Shown piece after piece: positions 41,919 to 50,942 of a stretch of DNA of 64,000 nucleotides. Position 1 is the stretch's first letter, and each line of letters begins with the position of its first letter. A program made the translations under genes and the position numbers. Below the pieces are notes generated by a model that was not told the origin of the DNA, ran no database searches, and saw only the letters and a list, made by a program, of their open reading frames with translations. The stretch is taken from positions 115,300-179,299 of the forward strand of contig NZ_JOEV01000028.1 of the NCBI RefSeq assembly GCF_000721105.1. The letters are read 5' to 3'. This DNA is from Streptomyces cellulosae (GTDB lineage: Bacteria; Actinomycetota; Actinomycetes; Streptomycetales; Streptomycetaceae).

Positions 41919-43232
41919 ATGCACCATTCCTCCCCCGGTCAGCTCATGCCTGAGCCCAGCCGTCGCAGCCTGCTGCGCGGTGTCGGTGGCGCCGCCCTGC
42001 TCGCAGGCGCCGGCATACCCCTGCTGAGCGCGTGCGGAGGCAGCGGCAGCGCCTCCGACCCCAAGACCGTCAGCCTCGGCTCCAACGCCTCCGACGCGGT
42101 GCCGAAGAAGGCCTTCGGCGACGTCTACGCGGCCTTCCAGAAGCAGTCCGGCATCACCGTCAAGGTGAACACCAAGGACCACAACACCTTCCAGGAGCAG
42201 ATCAACTCCTACCTCCAGGGCACGCCGGACGACGTGTTCAACTGGTTCGCCGGCTACCGCATGCAGTTCTTCGCGGCCAAGAAGCTCGCGTCGCCGATCG
42301 ACGACGTGTGGGCGAAGATCGGGGACAACTTCCCCGACGCGATGAAGAAGCTCAGCAAGGGCGAGGACGGCAAGTACTACTTCGTGCCGCTGACCACGTA
42401 CCCGTGGGCGGTCTTCTACCGCAAGAGCGTGTTCCAGCAGCACGGCTACCAGGTGCCCACCACCTGGGACCAGCTGATCGCCCTGTGCAAGCAGATGAAG
42501 AAGGACGGCCTGGTCCCGATCGCCTTCGGCGACAAGGACGCCTGGCCGGCGATGGGCACCTTCGACCAGATCAACTTCCGCCTCAACGGCTACGACTTCC
42601 ATGTCCAGCTGATGGCCGGCAAGGCCTCCTGGACCGACGCCAAGGTCAAGGCCGTCTTCGACCACTGGGCCGAGCTGCTGCCCTACCACCAGGACGGCTT
42701 CATGGGCCGCACCTGGCAGGACGCCGCGCAGACCGTCGTGGCGAAGAAGGCCGGCATGTACCTGCTGGGCACCTTCGTGGCGCAGCAGTTCACCAACAAG
42801 GCCGACCTCGACGACCTCGACTTCTTCGCCTTCCCGGAGATCAACTCCGCGTACGGCCAGGACACCGTCGAGGCGCCCACCGACGGCTTCATGGTCAGCA
42901 AGGCCCCGAAGAACCACGACGGTGTCGTGAAGCTGATGCAGTACCTGGGTTCCCCGGCGGCCGAGGAGCTCTACCTGAAGGGCGACCCGAGCGTGGTGGC
43001 CGCCTCCAGCAAGGCCGACACCTCCGCGTACTCGCCGCTGCAGAAGAAGGCGTTCGAGATGATCGGCGGCGCCAAGAGCCTCACCCAGTTCATGGACCGC
43101 GACTCCCGGCCGGACTTCACCTCCACGGTGATGCAGCCGGGACTGCAGAAGTTCCTCCAGAACCCCAAGGGCGTCGACAGCCTGCTGTCCTCGATCGAGC
43201 GCCAGAAGAAGACGATCTTCGCCTCCTCATGA
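41919..43232 (+). CDS. Sugar ABC transporter substrate-binding lipoprotein (1)
   Basis: A 437-residue lipoprotein from the ATG at 41919 (AGGAG five bases upstream). A twin-arginine-like signal 'PSRRSLLRGVGGAALLAGAGIPLLSACGG' ends in the lipobox LSAC. The mature part is an extracellular family-1 solute-binding protein ('KTVSLGSNASDAVPKKAFGDVYAAFQKQSGITVKVNTKDHNTFQEQINSYLQGTPDDVFNWFAGYRMQFF', '...GLVPIAFGDKDAWPAMGTFDQINFRLNGYDFH'). It binds an oligosaccharide at the membrane surface. Its stop overlaps the start of the first permease. Confidence 0.93.
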   Translation: MHHSSPGQLMPEPSRRSLLRGVGGAALLAGAGIPLLSACGGSGSASDPKTVSLGSNASDAVPKKAFGDVYAAFQKQSGITVKVNTKDHNTFQEQINSYLQGTPDDVFNWFAGYRMQFFAAKKLASPIDDVWAKIGDNFPDAMKKLSKGEDGKYYFVPLTTYPWAVFYRKSVFQQHGYQVPTTWDQLIALCKQMKKDGLVPIAFGDKDAWPAMGTFDQINFRLNGYDFHVQLMAGKASWTDAKVKAVFDHWAELLPYHQDGFMGRTWQDAAQTVVAKKAGMYLLGTFVAQQFTNKADLDDLDFFAFPEINSAYGQDTVEAPTDGFMVSKAPKNHDGVVKLMQYLGSPAAEELYLKGDPSVVAASSKADTSAYSPLQKKAFEMIGGAKSLTQFMDRDSRPDFTSTVMQPGLQKFLQNPKGVDSLLSSIERQKKTIFASS

Positions 43233-44209
43233 GCACCGACACCGACATGAAGAGCCCGGAGGCGGCCGCCGTGCCGCCTCCGGGCCCCGCGCAGGAGAAG
43301 AAGCGGGTTCCCAAGGGTCACAAGCGCCTGCTGACCCGCCGTGACCGCATCGCGCTCGCCTTCATGGCGGGCGTGCCCACGGTGTTGCACGTCGCCCTCG
43401 TCTGGGTCACCGCCCTCGCCTCGATCGCCCTGGCCTTCACCACCTGGGACGGCATCGGCTTCGACACGATCAAGTGGGTGGGCCTGGACAACTTCAGGCA
43501 GCTGTTCACCGACAACCCGCAGTTCTGGCCCGCCGTCCAGCACAACATCATCTGGTTCGTCGTTCTCATCCTGATCCCGACGCCGTTCGGCCTGTTCCTG
43601 GCCGTGCAGCTGGACAAGAAGATCCGTTTCTCCCGCGTCTACCAGACCGCGTTCTTCCTTCCGGTCGTGGTGTCGCTGGCGGTCACCGGGTTCGTCTGGC
43701 AGCTCGTCTACAACCCCGACACGGGCCTGATCAACAGCCTCATCGGGGCCAACAAGCCGGGCCACTACATCGACTGGATCGGCGACCCGCACCTCAACCT
43801 GTGGGCCGTACTGATCGCCGCCTCCTGGCGGCACGCCGGCTACATGATGATCCTGTACCTGGCCGGCCTCAAGGGCGTCGACCCGTCGCTGCGCGAGGCC
43901 TCCTCGCTGGACGGCGCGAACGAGTGGCAGACGTTCAAGAACGTCGTCTTCCCGACGCTGCGGCCCACCAACACCGTCGTCCTGGTCGTCACCATCATCG
44001 AGGCCCTGCGCGCCTTCGACCTGGTGTTCGTCTTCAACAAGGGCGCCCAGGGCACCGAGCTGCTGTCGATCCTGATCACCAACAACATCATCGGCGAGTC
44101 CAGCCGCATCGGATACGGCTCCGCGATCGCCGTCGTCCTTCTGGTCATCTCCCTCGCGGTCATCATCCCGTACCTGATCGCGACCTTCCGGAAGGAGCGG
44201 CAGGCGTGA
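43229..44209 (+). CDS. Sugar ABC permease, MalF type (1)
   Basis: A 326-residue membrane protein, ATG overlapping the previous stop (ATGA). Six to seven membrane segments start at about residue 45. The ABC permease EAA loop is 'GVDPSLREASSLDGANEWQTFKNVVFPTLRPT'. It pairs with the following permease for import of the sugar delivered by the lipoprotein. No ATPase gene is in the operon; in Streptomyces a shared MsiK-type ATPase usually supplies it. Confidence 0.93.
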   Translation: MSTDTDMKSPEAAAVPPPGPAQEKKRVPKGHKRLLTRRDRIALAFMAGVPTVLHVALVWVTALASIALAFTTWDGIGFDTIKWVGLDNFRQLFTDNPQFWPAVQHNIIWFVVLILIPTPFGLFLAVQLDKKIRFSRVYQTAFFLPVVVSLAVTGFVWQLVYNPDTGLINSLIGANKPGHYIDWIGDPHLNLWAVLIAASWRHAGYMMILYLAGLKGVDPSLREASSLDGANEWQTFKNVVFPTLRPTNTVVLVVTIIEALRAFDLVFVFNKGAQGTELLSILITNNIIGESSRIGYGSAIAVVLLVISLAVIIPYLIATFRKERQA

Positions 44210-45087
44210 GCACCCTCGCCCTGAAGAAGCGCCCGCCGGTCCGGCCGGCCCGGGTCCTGCTGCACACGTTCCTCGTCGTCACCTCACTGGCCTGGCTCGC
44301 CCCGCTGCTGTGGGCGGTGTACGCGGCCCTGCGCCCGTACTCGGAGACCAGCAACAAGGGTTACGTCTCCTGGCCGGACAAGCTGAACTTCGACAACTTC
44401 ACGAACGCGTTCGAGCAGTCCGACATGATGCACTACTTCGGCAACACCCTGCTGATCGCGGTGCCGGCCGTGCTGGTGACGCTGCTGCTGTCGTCGATGG
44501 TCGCGTTCTATGTCAGCCGCTTCGACTTCCGGCTCAACATGTTCCTGCTGCTGGTGTTCACGGCCGGCAACCTGCTGCCCCAGCAGGTCATCATCACCCC
44601 GCTGTACCGCCTGTACCTGCTCATCGACCTGCCCGGCATCACGACGAGCGGCAAGCTGTACGACTCCGCCCTCGGGCTGGTCCTCATCCACGTGGCCTTC
44701 CAGTCCGGCTTCTGCGCCTTCGTACTGAGCAACTACATGCGCATGCTGCCGCACGAGCTGACCGAGGCCGCGCTCGTCGACGGCGCCTCGGTGTGGCGGA
44801 TGTACTGGCAGATCGTGCTGCCCCTGTGCAAGCCGGCGATGGCGGCCCTGGCGACGTTGTTGTCCATCTGGATCTACAACGACTTCTTCTGGGCGATCGT
44901 GCTGATCTCGACCGGTGAGAACATGCCGATCACCTCGGCCCTGAACAACCTGTCCGGTCAGTACTTCACCGATCCCAACCTGGTCGCCGCCGGCGCCCTG
45001 CTCACCGCGATCCCGACGCTGATCGTGTACTTCGTGCTCCAGCGGCAGTTCGTCAGCGGCCTCACCCTGGGCGCCAACAAGGGCTGA
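44206..45087 (+). CDS. Sugar ABC permease, MalG type (1)
   Basis: A 293-residue membrane protein from GTG 44206, overlapping the previous stop (GTGA) with GAAGGAG upstream. The EAA loop is 'MLPHELTEAALVDGASVWRMYWQIVLPLCKPAMAAL'. The C-terminus 'FVLQRQFVSGLTLGANKG' is the standard MalG-type end. It is the second half of the importer channel. It is followed 44 bp later by the GH42 beta-galactosidase gene, so all four are likely transcribed together. Confidence 0.93.
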   Translation: MSTLALKKRPPVRPARVLLHTFLVVTSLAWLAPLLWAVYAALRPYSETSNKGYVSWPDKLNFDNFTNAFEQSDMMHYFGNTLLIAVPAVLVTLLLSSMVAFYVSRFDFRLNMFLLLVFTAGNLLPQQVIITPLYRLYLLIDLPGITTSGKLYDSALGLVLIHVAFQSGFCAFVLSNYMRMLPHELTEAALVDGASVWRMYWQIVLPLCKPAMAALATLLSIWIYNDFFWAIVLISTGENMPITSALNNLSGQYFTDPNLVAAGALLTAIPTLIVYFVLQRQFVSGLTLGANKG

Positions 45088-45131
45088 CAACCCCTCGTCA
45101 CCTGTTTCTCCTCTCCCCCGGAGCACCCCCA

Positions 45132-47147
45132 GTGAGTACTGACCGCCGCCTGAACCTGCCCGGTATCGCCTACGGCGGCGACTACAACCCCGAGCAGTGG
45201 CCCGAGGAGGTCTGGGCCGAGGACGTACGCCTGATGCGCGAGGCCGGGGTGACCATGGTCAGCGTCGGCATCTTCTCCTGGGCACTGCTCGAACCGACGG
45301 AGGGCGTCTTCGAGTTCTCCCGCATGGACCGGATCCTCGATCTGCTCCACGAGAACGGCATCGGCGCCGACCTGGCCACACCCACGGCGGCCCCGCCCGC
45401 CTGGTTCTTCAAGGCGTACCCGGGAGCACTGCCGGTGGACCGGGACGGCCGTCGGCTGTGGCCCGGCAGCCGCCAGACCTTCTGCCCCAGCAGCCCCGCC
45501 TACCGCAGAGCGGCCCTGCGGATCGCGGGTGCCCTCGCCGAGCGCTACGCCGACCATCCGGCCGTGGTCATGTGGCACGTGCACAACGAGTACGGCTGCC
45601 ACAACGACGCCTGCTACTGCGACACCAGCGCCGCCGCCTTCCGCACCTGGCTGCGCGCGAAGTACGGCGACGACCTCGACGCCCTCAACCACGCCTGGGG
45701 CACCGCGTTCTGGAGCCAGTGGTACTACGCCTGGGACCAGATCCTGCCGCCCCGCGCCACCGGCGCCGTCCCCAACCCGACCCACCAGCTCGACTGGCGG
45801 CGCTTCTGCTCCGACGAACTGCTCTCGCTGTGCACCGCCGAACGTGAGGTGCTGCGCCGAGCCGCTCCGGACACTCCCGCGACCACCAACTTCATGGTCA
45901 TGCGCACCTTCGACGCTCTTGACTACTGGCGCTGGGCACCCGAGCTGGACATCCTCTCCAACGACCACTACCTGATGTCCGACGACCCGGAAGCCGAGAT
46001 CGACATCGCTCTCAACGGCGACCTGATGCGGTCGCTCGCGGGCGGCCCGTGGTTCCTCATGGAGCACTCGACCGGTGCCGTCAACTGGCAGCCGGTCAAC
46101 CGCGCCAAGCGGCCGGGAGAGATGCGGCGCAACGCGCTGGCGCACGTCGCGCACGGCGCCGACGGCATCGCGTTCTTCCAGTGGCGGGCGGCGAAGGCGG
46201 GCGCCGAGCAGTGGCACTCCGCGATGCTGCCCCACACGGGCACCGGCAGCGCCGTCTGGCGGGATGTTGTCCAATTGGGTGACGACTTGAAGGCCCTGGC
46301 CGAGGTGCGGGACTCCACCGGCGCGGCGCAGGTGGCCGTCGTCTGGGACTGGGACGCCCGGTGGGCCCTGGAACTGCCCGCCCAGCCCAGTGGCGAACTG
46401 CGCTACCAGGACCTGGTGCGGGACTGGTACACCCCCCTGTGGCGGGCAGGCGTCGGCATCGACTTCGTACGCCCCGGCGACCCCGGACTCGACCGCTACA
46501 AACTCGTCCTCGTGCCGTCGCTGTACCTGGTGACCGAGGCGGCCGCGGCGAACCTCGCCCGGTACACCGAACGCGGCGGGACATTGGCCGTCGGCTTCCA
46601 CAGCGGCATGGTCGACGAGAACGGCCACGTCCTCCTGGGCGGCTACCCCGGCGCGTTCCGCGACGTCCTCGGGGTGCTCACCGACGAACTCTTCCCCCTG
46701 CTGCCGGGCGAGAGGACCGGCCTGACCGGCGAGGTGCCCCCGGGTGCCACGGCCGACCTGTGGTCGGAACGGGTGGGACTCGCCGGCGCGCAGGCTGTCG
46801 CCTCCTACGCCGACGGCCCGCTGGCCGGTCTGCCTGCCGTGACCCGCCATCAGCACGGCAGTGGAACCGCCTGGTATCTGGCCACCCGTCCCGACCGCGA
46901 CACGCTCGCCGCTCTGCTGCACCGCATCAGCCGGGAGGCCGGCGTGACACCGGAGCACCAGGCACCCGCCGGGATCGAGGTCGTCCGGCGCCGCGGCACG
47001 GAAGCCGACTACCTGTTCCTCATCGACCATGCCGGCAAGGGCGCCCAGGTGCCCGCTGACGGCGTCGAACTCCTCACCGGCACACCCGTCACCGGCACCG
47101 TCACCGTCCCACCGGGAGGCGTCGCCGTCGTCCGCGAAGCACACTGA
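45132..47147 (+). CDS. GH42 beta-galactosidase
   Basis: A 671-residue enzyme from GTG 45132 (GGAG nine bases upstream). 'GIAYGGDYNPEQWPEEVWAEDVRLMREAGVTMVSVGIFSWALLEP' opens the TIM barrel. 'AVVMWHVHNEYGCH' has the acid/base Glu and 'GPWFLMEHSTGAVNWQP' the nucleophile Glu. Four Cys in 'HNDACYCD' and 'RQTFCPSSP' could bind metal, as in many GH42 enzymes. The C-terminal trimerisation and beta domains are complete. No signal peptide, so it acts on imported galactosides in the cytoplasm, releasing galactose for the neighbouring oxidative pathway. Confidence 0.95.
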   Translation: MSTDRRLNLPGIAYGGDYNPEQWPEEVWAEDVRLMREAGVTMVSVGIFSWALLEPTEGVFEFSRMDRILDLLHENGIGADLATPTAAPPAWFFKAYPGALPVDRDGRRLWPGSRQTFCPSSPAYRRAALRIAGALAERYADHPAVVMWHVHNEYGCHNDACYCDTSAAAFRTWLRAKYGDDLDALNHAWGTAFWSQWYYAWDQILPPRATGAVPNPTHQLDWRRFCSDELLSLCTAEREVLRRAAPDTPATTNFMVMRTFDALDYWRWAPELDILSNDHYLMSDDPEAEIDIALNGDLMRSLAGGPWFLMEHSTGAVNWQPVNRAKRPGEMRRNALAHVAHGADGIAFFQWRAAKAGAEQWHSAMLPHTGTGSAVWRDVVQLGDDLKALAEVRDSTGAAQVAVVWDWDARWALELPAQPSGELRYQDLVRDWYTPLWRAGVGIDFVRPGDPGLDRYKLVLVPSLYLVTEAAAANLARYTERGGTLAVGFHSGMVDENGHVLLGGYPGAFRDVLGVLTDELFPLLPGERTGLTGEVPPGATADLWSERVGLAGAQAVASYADGPLAGLPAVTRHQHGSGTAWYLATRPDRDTLAALLHRISREAGVTPEHQAPAGIEVVRRRGTEADYLFLIDHAGKGAQVPADGVELLTGTPVTGTVTVPPGGVAVVREAH

Positions 47148-47235
47148 CACAGCGCACTTCGCCGGGCAGCCGGTGTCCTCGCTGATCAGTGGGGCCGGGT
47201 GGCCAGGTGGTACCCACTGGACGAGCCGGCGGTCC

Positions 47236-48138
47236 TCACCGTGGTGCCGGGCCGCCCGAACTCCCGTACCACGACAGGGCTTCGGATGACCGGGCCGGTA
47301 CCGGGACGCTGAGCACCGCACCCGAGGCGGCCGTCGGGTGAGGCAGCCCATGCCCGGCGGTGGTGATCAGGAGGCGGGACTGCGAGGGGTGCAGGCAGAC
47401 GGAGGTGGGCTGCGGTGCGGGGACGGCCAGAGTCTGGAGCAGGCGTCCGTCGGGGTGGTACCGGCGGACCGCGCCACCGCCCCACACGGCGACCCACAGA
47501 CACCCTTCATCGTCGACGGTCATTCCGTCGGGGCTGCCCTCGTCGCTGCGGAAGCGGGCGAAGACCTCGTGGCCGCCGAGGTCTCCCGTGGCCGGGTCGA
47601 CCCGCCACCGGTGAATGGTGCCGGCGGCGCTGTCCGCGAGGTGGAGGACCGTGCCGTCGGCGTTGAACGCCGGCCCGTTCACGATGGTGAGGCCGTCGAG
47701 GACGCGTTCCACCGTGCCGTCTGGATCGGTGCGGTACAGCGAGCCCGCGCCGGGGGTGCCGTCGTAGGGCATGCTGCCGGCCCAGAAGCGGCCGGCGGGG
47801 TCCGCGACGCCGTCGTTCATCCGGCTGGGCACGGGCGTGCGGTCCTCGGGGCGGTCCAGCCACTCCAGTTCGCCGTCGGCGGTGAGCAGTGCGATGCCGG
47901 TGCCCGCGGCGGCGATCCAGGTGTCCGGACGGCCGTGAACCGGCGCGACGGCGCCGAGCGGCACATCCAGCCGGGCCAGTTGGCGCGGGGTCGGGTCGGT
48001 TGCGTCGTGCAGTTCGAAGAGCCGGCCGCTGAGGATGTCGACGTACACGAACCGGCCGTCGACCCAGCGCCCCCCTTCGGCGAGCTCGTAGCCGCCCGGG
48101 ACCACGGTCGTCATCGACTGCTGTGCGGCGGATGTCAT
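47236..48138 (-). CDS. SMP-30/gluconolactonase-type lactonase
   Basis: A 300-residue six-bladed propeller enzyme from the ATG at 48138 (GGAG upstream). Metal ligands are visible: Glu in 'GYELAEGGRWVDGR', Asn in 'SRMNDGVADPAGRFWAGSM', Asn in 'VNGPAFNADG' and Asp in 'SPDGMTVDDEGCLWVAVWGG'. Predicted to open galactono-1,5(1,4)-lactone to D-galactonate. It is the last gene of the six-gene minus-strand operon, 14 bp after the kinase gene. Lactone specificity is inferred from context. Confidence 0.88.
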   Translation of the reverse strand: MTSAAQQSMTTVVPGGYELAEGGRWVDGRFVYVDILSGRLFELHDATDPTPRQLARLDVPLGAVAPVHGRPDTWIAAAGTGIALLTADGELEWLDRPEDRTPVPSRMNDGVADPAGRFWAGSMPYDGTPGAGSLYRTDPDGTVERVLDGLTIVNGPAFNADGTVLHLADSAAGTIHRWRVDPATGDLGGHEVFARFRSDEGSPDGMTVDDEGCLWVAVWGGGAVRRYHPDGRLLQTLAVPAPQPTSVCLHPSQSRLLITTAGHGLPHPTAASGAVLSVPVPARSSEALSWYGSSGGPAPR

Positions 48139-48152
48139 CGTCGGTCTCCTCG

Positions 48153-49127
48153 TCAGCGGATCGTGGTGCCGTCTGGCCGGTCGAGCAGGCCGAGTTCGTC
48201 CTCGGTCGGCAGTCCCTCCCAGTCGCCCCGGGTGCCGACGGCGAAGGCCGCGGTGGTGACGGCCCGGTGCAGCCGGTCCGGGATGTCGGCGCCGTGGAGG
48301 AGGCCCGACAGGTATCCGGCCACGAAGGCGTCGCCCGCGCCGACCAGATCGACCGCGTCGACCTGACGCGCCGGGCGGTCGGTCGCGCCGTCGGCGGTAC
48401 AGGTGGTCGCCCCGCGTGCGCCACGCTTGATGACCACCTCCCTGACACCTGCGGCCAGGAGGCTCTTCAGCCCCTCGGACTCGTCCGCGTGGGGCCGTTC
48501 CAGCATCAGCGGCAGCTCGTCCTCGGAGGCTATGAGCAGGTCCGTGCGGCTCAGCAGCGGCCGGAGCACCGTGCGCGCCCGGTCGGCACTCCACAGCCGG
48601 GAGCGGTAGTTGACGTCGAGGCACACGGTGATGCCGGCCTCGCGAGCCGTCGTCGCGGCCGCCAGAGCCGCCTCGGCCGCCGACGCGCTGAGCGCCGGCG
48701 TGATGCCGGTCAGATGCAGGATCCGGGGCCCAGACGCGAGGGCGGGCAGTACGTCGGCCGGCGAGACGGCCGAACCCGCCGAACCGGCGCGGTAGTAGCT
48801 GACGCGGGTCAGGGTGCCCAACCGGGGTTCGGTCAGCAGCAGCCCCGTGGGGCGTCCGGAGTCGTCGGTGATCGCGTATCCGGTGTCGACGCCCTCGGCG
48901 CGCAGCGTGCGCAGCACCAGCGCGCCGAGTTCGTCCCCTCCGACCCGGCCGGCCCAGCGCACCCGGTGTCCGAGCCGGGCGAGGCCGACGGCGACGTTGG
49001 ATTCGGCTCCCGCCATGGACAGGCCGAGACTTCCGCCGAGCCGGAGCGGGCCGTGGGCCCGTAGGGCTGCCATCGTCTCGCCGAAGGTGACCACGTCGGG
49101 CGCGGTCTGGTGGTCCGGCGTCGTCAT
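48153..49127 (-). CDS. 2-keto-3-deoxygalactonate kinase (PfkB family)
   Basis: A 324-residue PfkB sugar kinase. 'VVTFGETMAALRAHGPLRLGGSLGLSMAGAESNVAVGLARLGHRVRWAGRVG' is the N-terminal substrate region; 'VDAVDLVGAGDAFVAGYLSGLLHG' holds the catalytic Asp and anion hole. The family is KdgK-like and phosphorylates 2-keto-3-deoxy sugars. Since the pathway enzyme before it is a galactonate dehydratase, KDGal is the likely substrate. It overlaps the preceding aldolase gene by ATGA. Confidence 0.88.
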   Translation of the reverse strand: MTTPDHQTAPDVVTFGETMAALRAHGPLRLGGSLGLSMAGAESNVAVGLARLGHRVRWAGRVGGDELGALVLRTLRAEGVDTGYAITDDSGRPTGLLLTEPRLGTLTRVSYYRAGSAGSAVSPADVLPALASGPRILHLTGITPALSASAAEAALAAATTAREAGITVCLDVNYRSRLWSADRARTVLRPLLSRTDLLIASEDELPLMLERPHADESEGLKSLLAAGVREVVIKRGARGATTCTADGATDRPARQVDAVDLVGAGDAFVAGYLSGLLHGADIPDRLHRAVTTAAFAVGTRGDWEGLPTEDELGLLDRPDGTTIR

Positions 49128-49744
49128 GGCGTCTCCCCGGCGGCCACCTTGAGGAACTCGGCCGCACGGGCGCGGAGTCGGTCCAGGTCGCCGCCGTCGG
49201 CCGCGTCGCCGACGAGTGGTGAGCCGACGCCGACGGCGAGGGCGCCCCGGTCCAGGTAGTCGCGGGCGGCCTGGGCGTCCACTCCGCCGACGGGCACGAA
49301 GGGCACGTCGGGGAAGGGGTCGCGCAGGGCCCCCAGATAGCCGGGGCCGCCGAGGGAGCCGGGGAAGAGTTTGATGGCGTCGGCGCCCCGGGCGAGGGCG
49401 ACCTCGATCTCACTCGGGGTCAGGGCTCCCATGAGCACGGGAATGCCGTAAGGCGCCAGGCCGTCGACCAGTGCCGGGGTGACGAGGTACGACGCTCCGG
49501 CGTCGACGGCGCGGGCGGCGTCCGCGGCCGACCGGACGGTGCCGGCGCCGAGCAGCGTCTCGGGGCCCAGTTCGGCCCGCGCCTGCCTGATCACTGTCAG
49601 GGCGTCGGCGGTGTTCAGCGACACCTCGATGGCCGCGACGCCTTCCTCGGCGAGCGTGAGGACGGTGCGCAGAGCCGCGGTGGTGTCCTTGCCGCGCACG
49701 ATCGCCAGCAGGCGGTGAACTCCGAGCGATTCCACCAGGTTCAT
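49124..49744 (-). CDS. KDPG/KDPGal aldolase
   Basis: A 206-residue class I aldolase. 'HRLLAIVRGKDTTAALRTVLTLAEEGVAAIEVSLNT' includes the catalytic Glu; 'LLGAGTVRSAADAARAVDAGASYLVTPAL' and 'GADAIKLFPGSLGGPGYLGALRDPFPDVPFVPVGGV' contain the Schiff-base Lys (KLFPG). It cleaves 2-keto-3-deoxy-6-phosphogalactonate to pyruvate and glyceraldehyde 3-phosphate. The gene lies 47 bp after the dehydratase gene and overlaps the kinase gene. Gal versus gluco stereochemistry is assigned from context. Confidence 0.92.
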   Translation of the reverse strand: MNLVESLGVHRLLAIVRGKDTTAALRTVLTLAEEGVAAIEVSLNTADALTVIRQARAELGPETLLGAGTVRSAADAARAVDAGASYLVTPALVDGLAPYGIPVLMGALTPSEIEVALARGADAIKLFPGSLGGPGYLGALRDPFPDVPFVPVGGVDAQAARDYLDRGALAVGVGSPLVGDAADGGDLDRLRARAAEFLKVAAGETP

Positions 49745-49791
49745 GGGATGGTGCTCTCCTTGAGCGGGTGATTCCGTGGGCGGTCTGTGGG

Positions 49792-50937
49792 TCACCATTC
49801 GGTGAACGATCCGTCGGCGCCACGCCATACGGGGTTGCGCCAGCGGTGTCCGGTCTCCGCGGCCCGGCGTACCGCCTTCTCGTCGATCTCGACACCCAGC
49901 CCGGGGCGGGAGGCGGCGACGGCGTAGCCGTTGTCGAAGCGGAAGGGTTCCGGGTCCATCACGTAGTCCAGCAGGTCGCACTGCTGGTTGTAGTGGATGC
50001 CCATGCTCTGTTCCTGGATGAGGAAGTTGGGAACCGCGAAGGCGATCTGCAGGCTGGCGGCGAGGGCGATGGGGCCGAGAGGGCAGTGCGGGGCCATGGT
50101 GACGTCGTGCGCCTCGGCCATGGCCGCGATGCGGCGGACCTCGGAGATACCGCCGGCGTGCGACAGGTCGGGCTGGGCGACGGCGATTCCGCTGGTGAGT
50201 ACCTCGCGGAAGTCCCAGCGGGAGTAGAGGCGTTCGCCGGTGGCGAGCGGCACGCTGGTGGACTCCACCAGGCCGCGCAGGTGGTCCGAGTGTTCCGGCA
50301 GGACGGGTTCCTCGACGAACAGCGGGTGCAGGGGTTCGAGCAGGGGCAGCAGGCGGCGGGCCATGGCGGTGGAGACCCGGCCGTGGAAGTCGACGGCGAT
50401 GTCCCGCTCGTCGCCGAGCACGTCGCGTACGGCCGCGACCCGCTCGATGACCTCGGCGGTGCGTGCCGGGGTGTCGATCGCCGCGAGTTCGGCCGAGGCG
50501 TTCATCTTCACCGCGGTGAAGCCGGCCTTGGCCTGTTCCCTGGCCAGTTCGGCCACGTCGCTCGGCCGGTCTCCGCCGATCCAGGCGTACATCCGCACCC
50601 GGTCACGTACCGGGCCGCCGAGGAGACGGTGCACCGGGACGCCGTAGGTCTTGCCGGCGATGTCCCACAGGGCCTGGTCGATGCCCGCGACGGCGCTGGA
50701 GAGAATCGGACCGCCGCGGTAGAAGCCGCCCTTGGTGAGCACCTGCCAGTGGTCCTCGATCCGCAGCGGGTCCCGGCCGACGAGGTGGTCGGCCATTTCG
50801 TGGACCGCGGCGCGTACGGTCTCGGCGCGGCCCTCGACCACCGGCTCGCCCCAGCCGGTGACACCCTCGTCGGTGGCGATGCGCAAAAACAGCCAGCGCG
50901 GCGCCACCAGGAACGTCTCAAGTTCGGTGATTTTCAA
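49792..50937 (-). CDS. dgoD: D-galactonate dehydratase
   Basis: A 381-residue enolase-superfamily enzyme, strongly similar to E. coli DgoD as I know it: 'ETFLVAPRWLFLRIATDEGVTGWGEPVVEGRAETVRAAVHE', 'GGFYRGGPILSSAVAGIDQALWDIAGK', 'MYAWIGGDRPSDV', 'DFHGRVSTAMARRL' (metal Asp and catalytic His), 'PLFVEEPVLPE' (metal Glu), 'GERLYSRWDF' (metal Glu), 'APHCPLGPIALAASLQIAF' (second His), 'QEQSMGIHYN'. It converts D-galactonate to 2-keto-3-deoxygalactonate. It is between the FadR-type regulator (5 bp away) and the aldolase. Confidence 0.95.
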   Translation of the reverse strand: MKITELETFLVAPRWLFLRIATDEGVTGWGEPVVEGRAETVRAAVHEMADHLVGRDPLRIEDHWQVLTKGGFYRGGPILSSAVAGIDQALWDIAGKTYGVPVHRLLGGPVRDRVRMYAWIGGDRPSDVAELAREQAKAGFTAVKMNASAELAAIDTPARTAEVIERVAAVRDVLGDERDIAVDFHGRVSTAMARRLLPLLEPLHPLFVEEPVLPEHSDHLRGLVESTSVPLATGERLYSRWDFREVLTSGIAVAQPDLSHAGGISEVRRIAAMAEAHDVTMAPHCPLGPIALAASLQIAFAVPNFLIQEQSMGIHYNQQCDLLDYVMDPEPFRFDNGYAVAASRPGLGVEIDEKAVRRAAETGHRWRNPVWRGADGSFTEW

Positions 50938-50942
50938 CGGGT

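Noticed and set aside
44958..47351. A very long open frame (797 codons) antisense to the GH42 beta-galactosidase
   Set aside because: It is a shadow frame caused by high third-position GC; it has no ribosome site or known domain, while the sense frame has full GH42 motifs.
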